DNA of 18,729 nucleotides, taken from UA16 sp965661575. Its GTDB lineage: Bacteria > Bacteroidota > Bacteroidia > Flavobacteriales_D > Sanyastnellaceae. Below, one piece after another: positions 1 to 6,697 of this stretch. The notes under the pieces were generated by a model. The model was given only the letters and a program-made list of their open reading frames with translations, was not told the DNA's origin and did not search any database. Position 1 is the stretch's first letter, and each line of letters opens with the position of its first letter. Where the stretch lies: the NCBI GenBank assembly GCA_965661575.1, contig CBFIEJ010000042.1, positions 1 through 18,729 on the forward strand, written 5' to 3'. Both the position numbers and the translations under genes were made by a program.

Positions 1-2
1 TA

Positions 3-218
3 CTCACTGAACGGGAAATAGAAGTTCTGACACACATATCGGAAGGAAAGACAAATATTCAAATTGCCGAATTGCTTTTTCTCAGCGGACACACGGTGAA
101 CACTCATCGTAAAAACATTATGCAAAAGCTCGGAGTCAACAACACGGCCTCCATGGTGATGTACGCTGTAAAATCGGGCTTTGTCAGCCCAAACCGCTTC
201 CTCTTCACCAACAGTTAA
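3..218 (+). CDS. NarL/FixJ-type response regulator, C-terminal HTH (partial, 5' end outside window)
   Basis: The first 71 codons of the window read as a complete LuxR-type helix-turn-helix domain ending at a TAA at 216-218. The domain opens with LTEREIEVL, continues through EGKTNIQIAELLFLS and the recognition-helix segment HTVNTHRKNI, and ends with MQKLGVNNTASMVMYAV. This is the classic NarL/FixJ output domain, which binds DNA as a dimer. In this family the domain normally follows a phospho-acceptor receiver domain, which would lie left of the window. A free-standing LuxR-type regulator cannot be excluded because the N-terminus is missing. The target genes cannot be inferred. The next gene begins about 70-85 bases downstream and is probably independently transcribed. 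Confidence 0.85.
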   Translation, partial: LTEREIEVLTHISEGKTNIQIAELLFLSGHTVNTHRKNIMQKLGVNNTASMVMYAVKSGFVSPNRFLFTNS

Positions 219-303
219 AACAGGCCAAAACATTCACTAGAGTTTGGAGTTTGAGAAGGAAAATACGACTTTTGCAAAACTCTAAATGATAGAAGAAAGC
301 CAG

Positions 304-1383
304 ATGAAGATTGACACCACACGCTCTTTTGACGTACACCAAACTGAAACTTCTCGACTCGATCAAGTTGATTTCAATGACTTAGACTTCGGACGCGTTT
401 TTTCTGATCACATGTTCGTGATGGAATATGAAGATGGGGAGTGGCAAAGAGGATCGGTAGAGCCATACGGACCATTCACCATGAGCCCTGCTTCAATGGT
501 CTTTCACTATGGTCAAGCCATTTTTGAAGGAATGAAAGCCTACCGGTCAACGGATGGCACGGTCTCACTTTTTCGACCGGGGTCAAACATTGAACGATTC
601 AACGTCTCAGCACGTCGAATGTGCATGCCTGAAGTACCTGAGGATGTATTCATGGAAGCCTTGGCGGCTCTCGTGAAGCTAGACCAAGCCTGGGTGCCCG
701 ATGGAAATGAATCCTCACTCTACATTCGTCCTTTCATGATTGCGACGGACTCATTCGTGGGCGTCCGATCCAGCGATAAGTACACGTTCAGCATTTTCAC
801 GTGTCCTGTAGGTGCCTACTACAAGGGTTCTGTCAAGGTTAAAGTAGAGCGGCATTTTACACGAGCAACTCCCGGTGGCACGGGATACGCGAAAGCCGCA
901 GGCAATTACGCAGGCTCGCTTTATCCTTCGCAATTGGCTAGGGAAGAAGGTTACGACCAATTGATTTGGACCGACGCGCTCACTCATGAATATGTTGAAG
1001 AGAGCGGAACCATGAACGCCATGTTTGTCATCGATGGCAAGCTTGTATCCCCACAAACCAGCGACACCATTCTCAAAGGAGTGACTCGGGACTCGGTCAT
1101 TGCCTTGGCCAAAGACTTAGGAATTGAGGTCGACATTCGAAGATTGAGCGTCAGCGAACTGGAAAGTGGCCTGCAATCCGGAATTGTCACTGAAGCCTTC
1201 GGTGTCGGAACCGCCGCAACCATCAAGTCAATTGAAGTGATAGGGGTCGACGGTACGAATTATTCACTCGCCCGCACGGAGCAGTCTGGCGACAGCAGCC
1301 TCGCGATGCAACTTTCGAACGAATTGGACGGGATTCGCCGAGGCAGGTTGAAAGATCGACACGGCTGGAACATTCCCGTATAA
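304..1383 (+). CDS. ilvE: Branched-chain amino acid aminotransferase (class IIb, PLP fold type IV)
   Basis: This enzyme transfers the amino group between glutamate and the 2-keto acids of leucine, isoleucine and valine in the cytosol. The pyridoxal-phosphate lysine sits in GYAKAAGNYAGSLYPSQ (lysine codon at 892-894, residue 197 from this start). The family signature continues with the segment VEESGTMNAMFVI. The N-terminal FHYGQAIFEGMKAYR and the C-terminal ELDGIRRGRLKDRHGW are typical of the roughly 350-360-residue class IIb enzymes. The frame is also open from an ATG at 286. I prefer the ATG at 304 because a purine-rich stretch (AGAAGAAAG) precedes it and because the protein then begins MKIDTTRS, closer to family length; this choice is uncertain. 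The outer-membrane gene that follows begins at or shortly after the stop codon, so the two are probably co-transcribed, though no shared function is obvious. Confidence 0.95.
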   Translation: MKIDTTRSFDVHQTETSRLDQVDFNDLDFGRVFSDHMFVMEYEDGEWQRGSVEPYGPFTMSPASMVFHYGQAIFEGMKAYRSTDGTVSLFRPGSNIERFNVSARRMCMPEVPEDVFMEALAALVKLDQAWVPDGNESSLYIRPFMIATDSFVGVRSSDKYTFSIFTCPVGAYYKGSVKVKVERHFTRATPGGTGYAKAAGNYAGSLYPSQLAREEGYDQLIWTDALTHEYVEESGTMNAMFVIDGKLVSPQTSDTILKGVTRDSVIALAKDLGIEVDIRRLSVSELESGLQSGIVTEAFGVGTAATIKSIEVIGVDGTNYSLARTEQSGDSSLAMQLSNELDGIRRGRLKDRHGWNIPV

Positions 1384-1435
1384 AATGAATAATCTGGCGG
1401 GTACGACGTTGGAATCGCTTCATGCTTTCCAGACA

Positions 1436-2884
1436 ATGAGGCTGCTCATTCTCGCCTTTGCAATAGGCCCGCTCGCATCCATGAGCTGGTGTCAAAATCA
1501 GCACCTTACATACGGAACAGGCGCCACGCCAATGGCGTTAGGATCTGATTATCGTTCCATGGGATGGAATCCAGCGCATCTGACGTTGAGTCCTTTGAAT
1601 GCATCCAATTGGAAAAGTGCTATCGGTGGTCTTGAAGTTGGCGTTCGTCTGTCTTCCAATGCGTTGGACCGAACTGATTTATGGAATGGCATTCGCGACG
1701 AAAACCTCGAAGCCTTCGATTGGCAAAGCAGTGAATGGAGTGATTGGAAAGATCTGCTTGCCAATGAGGAAATCGCACTAAACGCTGACGTAACCAACGC
1801 AGCCACGGCGAAGCATTGGGGGAAGTGGGGAGTTGCTTACACCTCAAAACAACATTTTCAAGCTGAAATGCTACTCGATGTGCAGTCCGTCGAGCTGTTA
1901 TTGCAAGGTGGTGCGGCCAGTTGGTTTGAACTCATCGTCACCAATCTTGGTGATACAATCCCCAATAGCGGAAACCTCGGTGACCTCTCGCTGAGTGACA
2001 TTGCCAACGGCATAGACGTCAATGGAGATGCCATTTTAGGGGACATACTTGCACAGTCAAGACTTGGTTTTTCTTGGCACCGCTCACACTCTGTTGGGAT
2101 ATCGAAAGCATGGCAACTTCAAAAATTCACACTGCACACAGGAATCTCAGGTCGACTACTCTTAGGCAATGGTTTTTTTCAGTTGAAGCAAGAGGAAGGG
2201 GTTTTGGACGCATTTGGAGCCTTCTCCAATGGATTTAACATCCCATCGCTCGCGGTGATAGTTCAGCCAGTCACAGGGCAATCTCTCCGCAATTGGGGGC
2301 CTGTAGGACAAGGGTGGGGTGCCGACATAGGAGCTGCCTTGGATTGGAATGAAAAGGTTTGGGCCTCATTTGCTGTTACAGACCTTGGTTCCATGGAATG
2401 GCGCGGTGAGCGTTACAGCATCGGTAACGTATCACTCGGAAATTGGGAATCGCCATTGAGTTCTGCTGAAAACTGGATCGATGTCGCTGCAGCCGCGTTG
2501 GATCCGGAAACTTGGTTCTCTGATTCGGAAATCGAGGTGAGGAGAATAAACAATGGAGCGACCTTCCACATTGGTGGAGGAATCAAGCTAAATAAACTCA
2601 TCACGCTAGCTGCAGACGGTTCTTTTGACAATCCTGAATTATTGGGAAATTCAGGAACACGCTTGGGCATCTCTTTTGTGTTCCAGCCTTTGCCGTTTTT
2701 AAGAATCGATGGAGGAATGAGCAAGTGGGGAAATGAAACAATTCGTTATCCCCTCGGGTTAGTTCTTCATACTGGAAAGAAAGGATTCGAATGCGGAATA
2801 CAAGCAACGGACGTACAGGGGCTTTGGGAAGATGCTCAGCCAGAGATTGGCCTCAGAGCTTGCTTTGCGCGGTGGGTTTGGTAA
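1436..2884 (+). CDS. Outer-membrane beta-barrel protein, DUF5723-like
   Basis: From the ATG at 1436 the protein (482 residues) starts with a clear Sec signal peptide, MRLLILAFAIGPLASMSWCQ. The frame is also open from 1385, but that start would place 17 non-hydrophobic residues before the signal. The mature part opens with GTGATPMALGSDYRSMGWNPAHL. The 'mostly normal, NPA' pattern and the alternating polar/hydrophobic, glycine- and aromatic-rich segments, with a C-terminus ending in WVW, suggest an outer-membrane beta-barrel. It resembles the Bacteroidota DUF5723 and TraF-like barrel families by memory of their N-termini; I cannot confirm the family without a profile search. A short Asp/Asn/Gly stretch (DVNGDAILGD, near bases 2016-2045) looks like a calcium loop but may be a surface turn. 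The substrate or role is unknown. The downstream msrA begins inside this gene's last codons. Confidence 0.7.
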   Translation: MRLLILAFAIGPLASMSWCQNQHLTYGTGATPMALGSDYRSMGWNPAHLTLSPLNASNWKSAIGGLEVGVRLSSNALDRTDLWNGIRDENLEAFDWQSSEWSDWKDLLANEEIALNADVTNAATAKHWGKWGVAYTSKQHFQAEMLLDVQSVELLLQGGAASWFELIVTNLGDTIPNSGNLGDLSLSDIANGIDVNGDAILGDILAQSRLGFSWHRSHSVGISKAWQLQKFTLHTGISGRLLLGNGFFQLKQEEGVLDAFGAFSNGFNIPSLAVIVQPVTGQSLRNWGPVGQGWGADIGAALDWNEKVWASFAVTDLGSMEWRGERYSIGNVSLGNWESPLSSAENWIDVAAAALDPETWFSDSEIEVRRINNGATFHIGGGIKLNKLITLAADGSFDNPELLGNSGTRLGISFVFQPLPFLRIDGGMSKWGNETIRYPLGLVLHTGKKGFECGIQATDVQGLWEDAQPEIGLRACFARWVW

Positions 2885-3531
2885 AGCGTTTGTGCTTGGG
2901 GTTGATATTCTTGGCACTTTGGAATCCTTCCATTCACGCTCAAAATGAATCAATGGACCAAGACTCACAACTTCGGGAAAATAGCCCGGCATCGACCTCA
3001 CAACTTCAAACGATTACATTGGGAGCCGGTTGTTTTTGGTGTGTAGAAGCTGTCTTTGAAGCGCTGGAAGGCGTCCACAGCGCACAATCAGGCTACATGG
3101 GTGGGCACATCAAAAACCCAGGATACCGAGAAGTGTGCACAGGACGTACCGGCCATGCTGAGGTAGTGCAAGTCGTTTACAACGCAACGGATATTGCCAC
3201 AGCAAACTTATTGGAAGTCTTCTTCGCGACGCACGACCCAACCACACTCAATCGCCAAGGAGCAGACGCAGGCACTCAGTACCGCTCTGCCATATACTTC
3301 CATTCTGAAAGCCAAAGAGTCGATGCCATTGAAGCCATGAAAAAGGCCCAATATGAATGGCCCAATCCTATTGTAACCGAGGTAACTGCAGCTTCAGATT
3401 TTTACATCGCAGAGGATTATCACCAAGCCTATTATGAGCTTAATGGTGAAGCACCTTACTGCCAAGCGGTCATCTTGCCTAAGATGCAGAAAATGCGTGC
3501 GTCATTTCAGCACATGCTGAAAATCAAATAA
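2878..3531 (+). CDS. msrA: Peptide-methionine (S)-S-oxide reductase MsrA, predicted exported
   Basis: MsrA reduces the S-epimer of methionine sulfoxide in oxidised proteins. The nucleophilic cysteine lies in the signature GAGCFWCVEAVFE (Cys codon at 3031-3033), followed by GYMGGHIKNPGYREVCTGRTGHAEVVQV, FFATHDPTTLNRQGAD and GTQYRSAIY. A C-terminal PYCQAVILPK carries the probable resolving cysteine. The frame is open from an ATG at 2791, but that N-terminus would be buried out of frame in the preceding gene. Starting at TTG 2878 (or GTG 2872) gives MVKRLCLGLIFLALWNPSIHAQ, a textbook signal peptide with a cleavage site after HA. The first downstream in-frame ATG, at 2953, would give a cytosolic form. 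I favour the exported form, which would repair periplasmic or envelope proteins. No MsrB domain is fused. The gene overlaps the barrel gene by 7 bases. Confidence 0.93.
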   Translation: MVKRLCLGLIFLALWNPSIHAQNESMDQDSQLRENSPASTSQLQTITLGAGCFWCVEAVFEALEGVHSAQSGYMGGHIKNPGYREVCTGRTGHAEVVQVVYNATDIATANLLEVFFATHDPTTLNRQGADAGTQYRSAIYFHSESQRVDAIEAMKKAQYEWPNPIVTEVTAASDFYIAEDYHQAYYELNGEAPYCQAVILPKMQKMRASFQHMLKIK

Positions 3532-3545
3532 ACGAAAGAGACGAT

Positions 3546-4106
3546 TTATTGAGCGCTCTCCGCCTCATCAATCAACTCATCGAGGATTTCATTGATTTGA
3601 TCAAGTTCACTCGATTTGATTTTTGTATCCAACCGCGCTTGCTTCTTCATCTGCCGATACATGCTTGACTTTTTAATCTCTATGGCCACGTAGACAGTAT
3701 AAGAACCGTCTTCACCTAGGTATTTTTCATTGCCTATTTTACGCATGTCAGCAAGTTTCGTGCTTGTAATTTCTCGGGCCAACGTCTCAAATCGCGTCAT
3801 CGCTTCATCAAGAACTGCTCCAGTCGTACTTTTTTGATAATCATCAGTCACGACCTCAAAGTATGTCTGGACCTGCTGAGCTAGTTGCTGTCGAGCGCGC
3901 ATTTCCGCTTGGCTATTGGCCGCGGCATCCATTTTACTGGTTCCTTTTCCGGTCGCTCGATAAAACCGATTGTTGGACTCGTATTTCGAACCGCTGAAAG
4001 GCTCTTTTACCTTTTGACCCAAGGGATTTGACGCGCACGAAGTGACGAGGAGAGCGAAAGAGAACATAATGGCCTGTATCAAGCGAAGTCTAATCGGGAT
4101 AAGCAT
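3546..4106 (-). CDS. LPP20-like lipoprotein
   Basis: The 186-residue product has a lipoprotein signal: a basic N-region with Arg6 and Arg8, a hydrophobic segment, then LLVTSC with the lipidated cysteine at residue 24. The mature protein contains RATGKGTSKMDAAANSQAEM followed by an alanine- and glutamine-rich helix, and then a segment predicted as beta strands (DGSYTVYVAIEIKK). This helix followed by a 'VYVAIEI' strand is the pattern of the LPP20 family of small Gram-negative lipoproteins, whose function is poorly known. The C-terminal 40 residues are charged and helical. It is transcribed towards msrA, and only 14 bases separate the two stop codons. Its own start is 115 bases from the divergent DUF6913-like gene. 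The call to LPP20 is from motif memory. Confidence 0.7.
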   Translation of the reverse strand: MLIPIRLRLIQAIMFSFALLVTSCASNPLGQKVKEPFSGSKYESNNRFYRATGKGTSKMDAAANSQAEMRARQQLAQQVQTYFEVVTDDYQKSTTGAVLDEAMTRFETLAREITSTKLADMRKIGNEKYLGEDGSYTVYVAIEIKKSSMYRQMKKQARLDTKIKSSELDQINEILDELIDEAESAQ

Positions 4107-4160
4107 GTGAGAGGTGTTGATTTTCCTTCCAAGATGCGAAAGTCATGCCAAACTTCTCAT

Positions 4161-4168
4161 TAAATTTG
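4161..4168 (+). promoter_or_regulatory. Candidate Bacteroidota -7 promoter box for the DUF6913-dapA pair
   Basis: TAAATTTG matches the Bacteroidota -7 consensus TAnnTTTG exactly and lies 53 bases before the ATG at 4222, in the 115-base divergent intergenic region. I see no convincing TTTG -33 box at the usual spacing, so this rests on the -7 element alone. Confidence 0.3.
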
Positions 4169-4221
4169 TCACAATGGTATTGTTTACATTGCGTTTCGAT
4201 TTCCTCACTTGATTCAAATCC

Positions 4222-4782
4222 ATGGCGCGTCTCATCCCTCAGAAACTCCAAACTAAATTAGCCCTGCGCATGTTGGGGTTTACAACGTCGCCAGATCGGA
4301 ACAAACAGGGAGCCTCAATCAATCGCGCAAAAAGCCTGATTTTGGTCTACCACGGCGAAACTGAAGCCAAATACAAGTTGGTTAAAGACATTGCTCAATA
4401 CCTCAAAAAAGAATTTGGCGTGAAGCGCGTAATGAGATTGGCTTATTTAGATGTCGACGAAAAAATGACTCCTATCTGGCATATGCGGAAATTGGAATCT
4501 GACTTTTTTTGCCAAAGCGATCTCAACTGGTTTTATAAACCCATTAAGAATGTTGAAGGGTTGATCAATGAGCCCTTCGATATTTTGATCAATCTTGATC
4601 CTGATGCGTCCATTCCACTCGACTTCTTTGTGGCGCAATCAAAGGCCAAGATGAAAGTGAGTAATTATTCGTCACGTCGCAACAAAGATTATGATATTCT
4701 TCTTCCACCAATGGAAGGGGACACTTGGAAACAAAGGAATCACCGGATCATAAAATTCCTCTCTGAATCACCCTTGTCATGA
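4222..4782 (+). CDS. DUF6913-like cytosolic protein of unknown function
   Basis: This 186-residue protein has no signal peptide or membrane segment. It begins with a basic helix (MARLIPQKLQTKLALRMLGF), then shows alternating strands and helices: SLILVYHGETEAKYKLVKDI, VKRVMRLAYLDVDEK and FDILINLDPDASIPLDFFVAQSKAKMKV. This matches what I remember of DUF6913, a family confined to Flavobacteria-like Bacteroidota and typically found immediately upstream of dapA. The pattern resembles a small alpha/beta fold, but I see no catalytic signature. Its stop codon overlaps the start of the next gene in an ATGA arrangement, which implies translational coupling and probably similar amounts of both proteins. 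No biochemical function is known to me. Confidence 0.7.
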   Translation: MARLIPQKLQTKLALRMLGFTTSPDRNKQGASINRAKSLILVYHGETEAKYKLVKDIAQYLKKEFGVKRVMRLAYLDVDEKMTPIWHMRKLESDFFCQSDLNWFYKPIKNVEGLINEPFDILINLDPDASIPLDFFVAQSKAKMKVSNYSSRRNKDYDILLPPMEGDTWKQRNHRIIKFLSESPLS

Positions 4783-5696
4783 CCGCATCAGCTGCAAATA
4801 GTGTCCAAGGTCACGGTGTGTCTTTGATCACTCCTTTTAACGAAACGGGAGAAGTCGACTACCCCGCACTCGAGCGACTGACCACAAGCCTTATTAACTC
4901 CAAGGTTCAATTCATCGTTGTGTTAGGACATGCGTCGGAGGCGGCGCTTCTTGAAGAAGACGAGCAAATCAGAGTGATGGACTTCGTGTCCGAGATCAAC
5001 AACGGTGTCAAAACCCTTGTTGGCGGAGTCGCATGTACGAGTACGCGGAATGCGATACGAAGAGTATCCACATTTGACAGACGCGATTTCAGCTCCATAT
5101 TTTGCGGAAGCCCTGCACCATCAGCGTCCACAAATTCGGGCTTCGTTGGTCATTATCGTTCAATTGCACAAGCGTCACCGCTTCCTATTTTCATGCACCA
5201 TGAACGCGCATTGCCCGGCCAATCTGAGTGGGTCTTAGAAATGGCTCATGAGAAGAATATATCTGGCGTTATCGACGAAACAGGAAGCATCGAATTGGTT
5301 GATCGATGGGTTCAAGAGAGACCTCACGGGTTTCGGTTGTTATCAGCCCGTGATTCGATGGCGCTACCTCTGTATGCCCTTGGCATCGATGGAGCTGTTT
5401 CAACCATTGGAAACGCCTTCCCAGATGCTTTTGGGGAAATGATCGATTTACTCGCTTTTGGGGCCATGAATGACGCTCGTGTCCGACATCATGAGCTGGC
5501 ACCTCTGATGCGCATCATGGAAAAAGAGGGAAGACCAGCAACGATTAAAAGCGTATTGTCGCATCTCAATCGTTGTGCACCATCTGTTCGTTTGCCAAAT
5601 ACTCCGGTCACAGAGACAACTCAACAGCAGGTTTATCGCGCCATCGCAGCACTCCCAGAGCACATTAGCTCCAAACTGCTCAGCCAATCAAATTGA
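4779..5696 (+). CDS. DapA-family protein with all recognisable catalytic residues replaced (predicted pseudoenzyme)
   Basis: The protein (305 residues, family-typical length) aligns along its whole length with 4-hydroxy-tetrahydrodipicolinate synthase: GHGVSLITPFN, ALERL, FIVVLG, PLPIFM, ALPLYALGIDGAVSTIGN, and the C-terminal RPATIKSVL and VRLP. However, the GTTGE motif (Thr44-Thr45 in E. coli) reads GHASE (residues 50-54). The YYNKP segment with Tyr107 reads APSAS (113-117). The YNVPGRTG segment reads HHERALPG (140-147), removing Tyr133 and Arg138. The Schiff-base Lys161 position in IKEASG reads IDETG, with Ile165. The frame is intact throughout, so this is not a frameshift artefact. Without the lysine it cannot perform class I aldolase chemistry. 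It is coupled to the DUF6913-like gene by a 4-base overlap. It may be a structural, regulatory or ligand-binding descendant of DapA. Correspondence at Tyr107 depends on my manual alignment. Confidence 0.88.
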   Translation: MTASAANSVQGHGVSLITPFNETGEVDYPALERLTTSLINSKVQFIVVLGHASEAALLEEDEQIRVMDFVSEINNGVKTLVGGVACTSTRNAIRRVSTFDRRDFSSIFCGSPAPSASTNSGFVGHYRSIAQASPLPIFMHHERALPGQSEWVLEMAHEKNISGVIDETGSIELVDRWVQERPHGFRLLSARDSMALPLYALGIDGAVSTIGNAFPDAFGEMIDLLAFGAMNDARVRHHELAPLMRIMEKEGRPATIKSVLSHLNRCAPSVRLPNTPVTETTQQQVYRAIAALPEHISSKLLSQSN

Positions 5697-5713
5697 TACA
5701 ATAGATTGCCAAT

Positions 5714-6697
5714 TCAAGAAACCACAACAGCGCGGCGCATCACAGTGTCGACCTTCGCTTGAATGGCTTCTGAATTTAAACCATACTTCTCCATCAACTG
5801 AGCCGGGGTTCCGCTCTCTCCGAACGAATCGTTGACAGCGACGTGTTCAATCGGCACAGGATGGTGCATCGCAGCCGCCTGGGCGACCAAAGCGCCTAAA
5901 CCGCCGTTTCGTTGATGCTCCTCCGCCGTTACAACACATCCTGTTCGCTTCAATGACTTTACAATCGTTTCAACATCCAACGGTTTGATCGTGTGAACAT
6001 TGAGCACTTCGGCACGCACTCCACGGTTGGCTAAAACTTGAGCTGCTTTTATCGCCTCCCAAACCAAATGACCCGTTGCAATGATCGTAACATCGTTGCC
6101 CTCCATCAACGTTTGAATCTTTCCAATTTCGAAGGGCGCATCCGCACGCATGAAAACGGGAACCTTCGGACGACCAAATCTCAAATAAACTGGCCCGTGC
6201 ATTTCGGCAATGGCGAGTGTCGCCTGCTTCGTTTGCTCGAAGTCGGCAGGGCAGATGACCGTCATATTTGGCAGCATGTTCATCATGCCAATGTCTTCGA
6301 GAATTTGGTGGGTCGCACCATCTTCACCCAATGTGAGGCCGGCATGGGATGCACATATCTTCACGTTTTTCTCGGAATATGCGATGGACTGTCGGATTTG
6401 ATCGTAAACACGCCCCGTAGAGAAGTTGGCGAACGTTCCAGTAAAAGGTATTTTACCACCGATTGTCATTCCAGCGGCGACCCCCATCATATTGGCTTCT
6501 GCAATGCCGACTTGAAAGAAGCGGTCAGGAAATGCTTTTTCAAATGCATTCATTTTAAGTGATCCTGTCAAATCAGCGCATAGCGCAACCGCATTTTCAT
6601 TGCGTTTGCCGACTTCGAGTAAGCCTTCGCCAAATCCACTTCGCGTATCCTTATTGACTGCGGGTTCGAGGGATTGAATGAATCGAGAATTAACCAT
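5714..6697 (-). CDS. Transketolase, C-terminal subunit (split enzyme)
   Basis: This 327-residue protein supplies the pyrimidine-binding and C-terminal domains of a two-subunit, thiamine diphosphate-dependent transketolase of the pentose phosphate pathway. The catalytic glutamate lies in FFQVGIAEANMMGVAAGM. Other family segments are FTGTFANF, ASHAGLTLGEDGATHQILED, PVYLRFGR and NVHTIKPLD. The C-terminus has TAEEHQRNGGLGALVAQ and DSFGESGTPAQLMEKYGL. The frame stays open upstream to 6910, but the family N-terminus fits the ATG at 6697 (MVNSRFIQS). That start overlaps the stop of the von Willebrand A gene by 8 bases (ATGGTTAA), so translation is probably coupled to it. The N-terminal subunit is encoded two genes upstream in the same operon. 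It could instead belong to a related DXS-like family, but the pairing argues for transketolase. Confidence 0.93.
   Translation of the reverse strand: MVNSRFIQSLEPAVNKDTRSGFGEGLLEVGKRNENAVALCADLTGSLKMNAFEKAFPDRFFQVGIAEANMMGVAAGMTIGGKIPFTGTFANFSTGRVYDQIRQSIAYSEKNVKICASHAGLTLGEDGATHQILEDIGMMNMLPNMTVICPADFEQTKQATLAIAEMHGPVYLRFGRPKVPVFMRADAPFEIGKIQTLMEGNDVTIIATGHLVWEAIKAAQVLANRGVRAEVLNVHTIKPLDVETIVKSLKRTGCVVTAEEHQRNGGLGALVAQAAAMHHPVPIEHVAVNDSFGESGTPAQLMEKYGLNSEAIQAKVDTVMRRAVVVS

Noticed and set aside
244..275. Repeated TTTG elements and TACGACTTTTG upstream of ilvE as a promoter
   Set aside because: The spacing inside the box does not fit TAnnTTTG, so I could not support it.
3525..3552. AATAAA/TTTATT inverted repeat between msrA and the lipoprotein gene as a terminator
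   Set aside because: Only about six A-T pairs around a 12-base loop and no T run; too weak to call, although the convergent genes must end here somehow.
4779..5696. Possible frameshift or assembly error explaining the missing DapA catalytic residues
   Set aside because: The same frame continues to align with DapA before, between and after each changed motif, and each change is a substitution at constant spacing, so no indel is needed.
6038..6562. 174-codon open frame antisense to the transketolase C subunit
   Set aside because: The opposite strand is a clear conserved enzyme; the antisense product has no recognisable motif.
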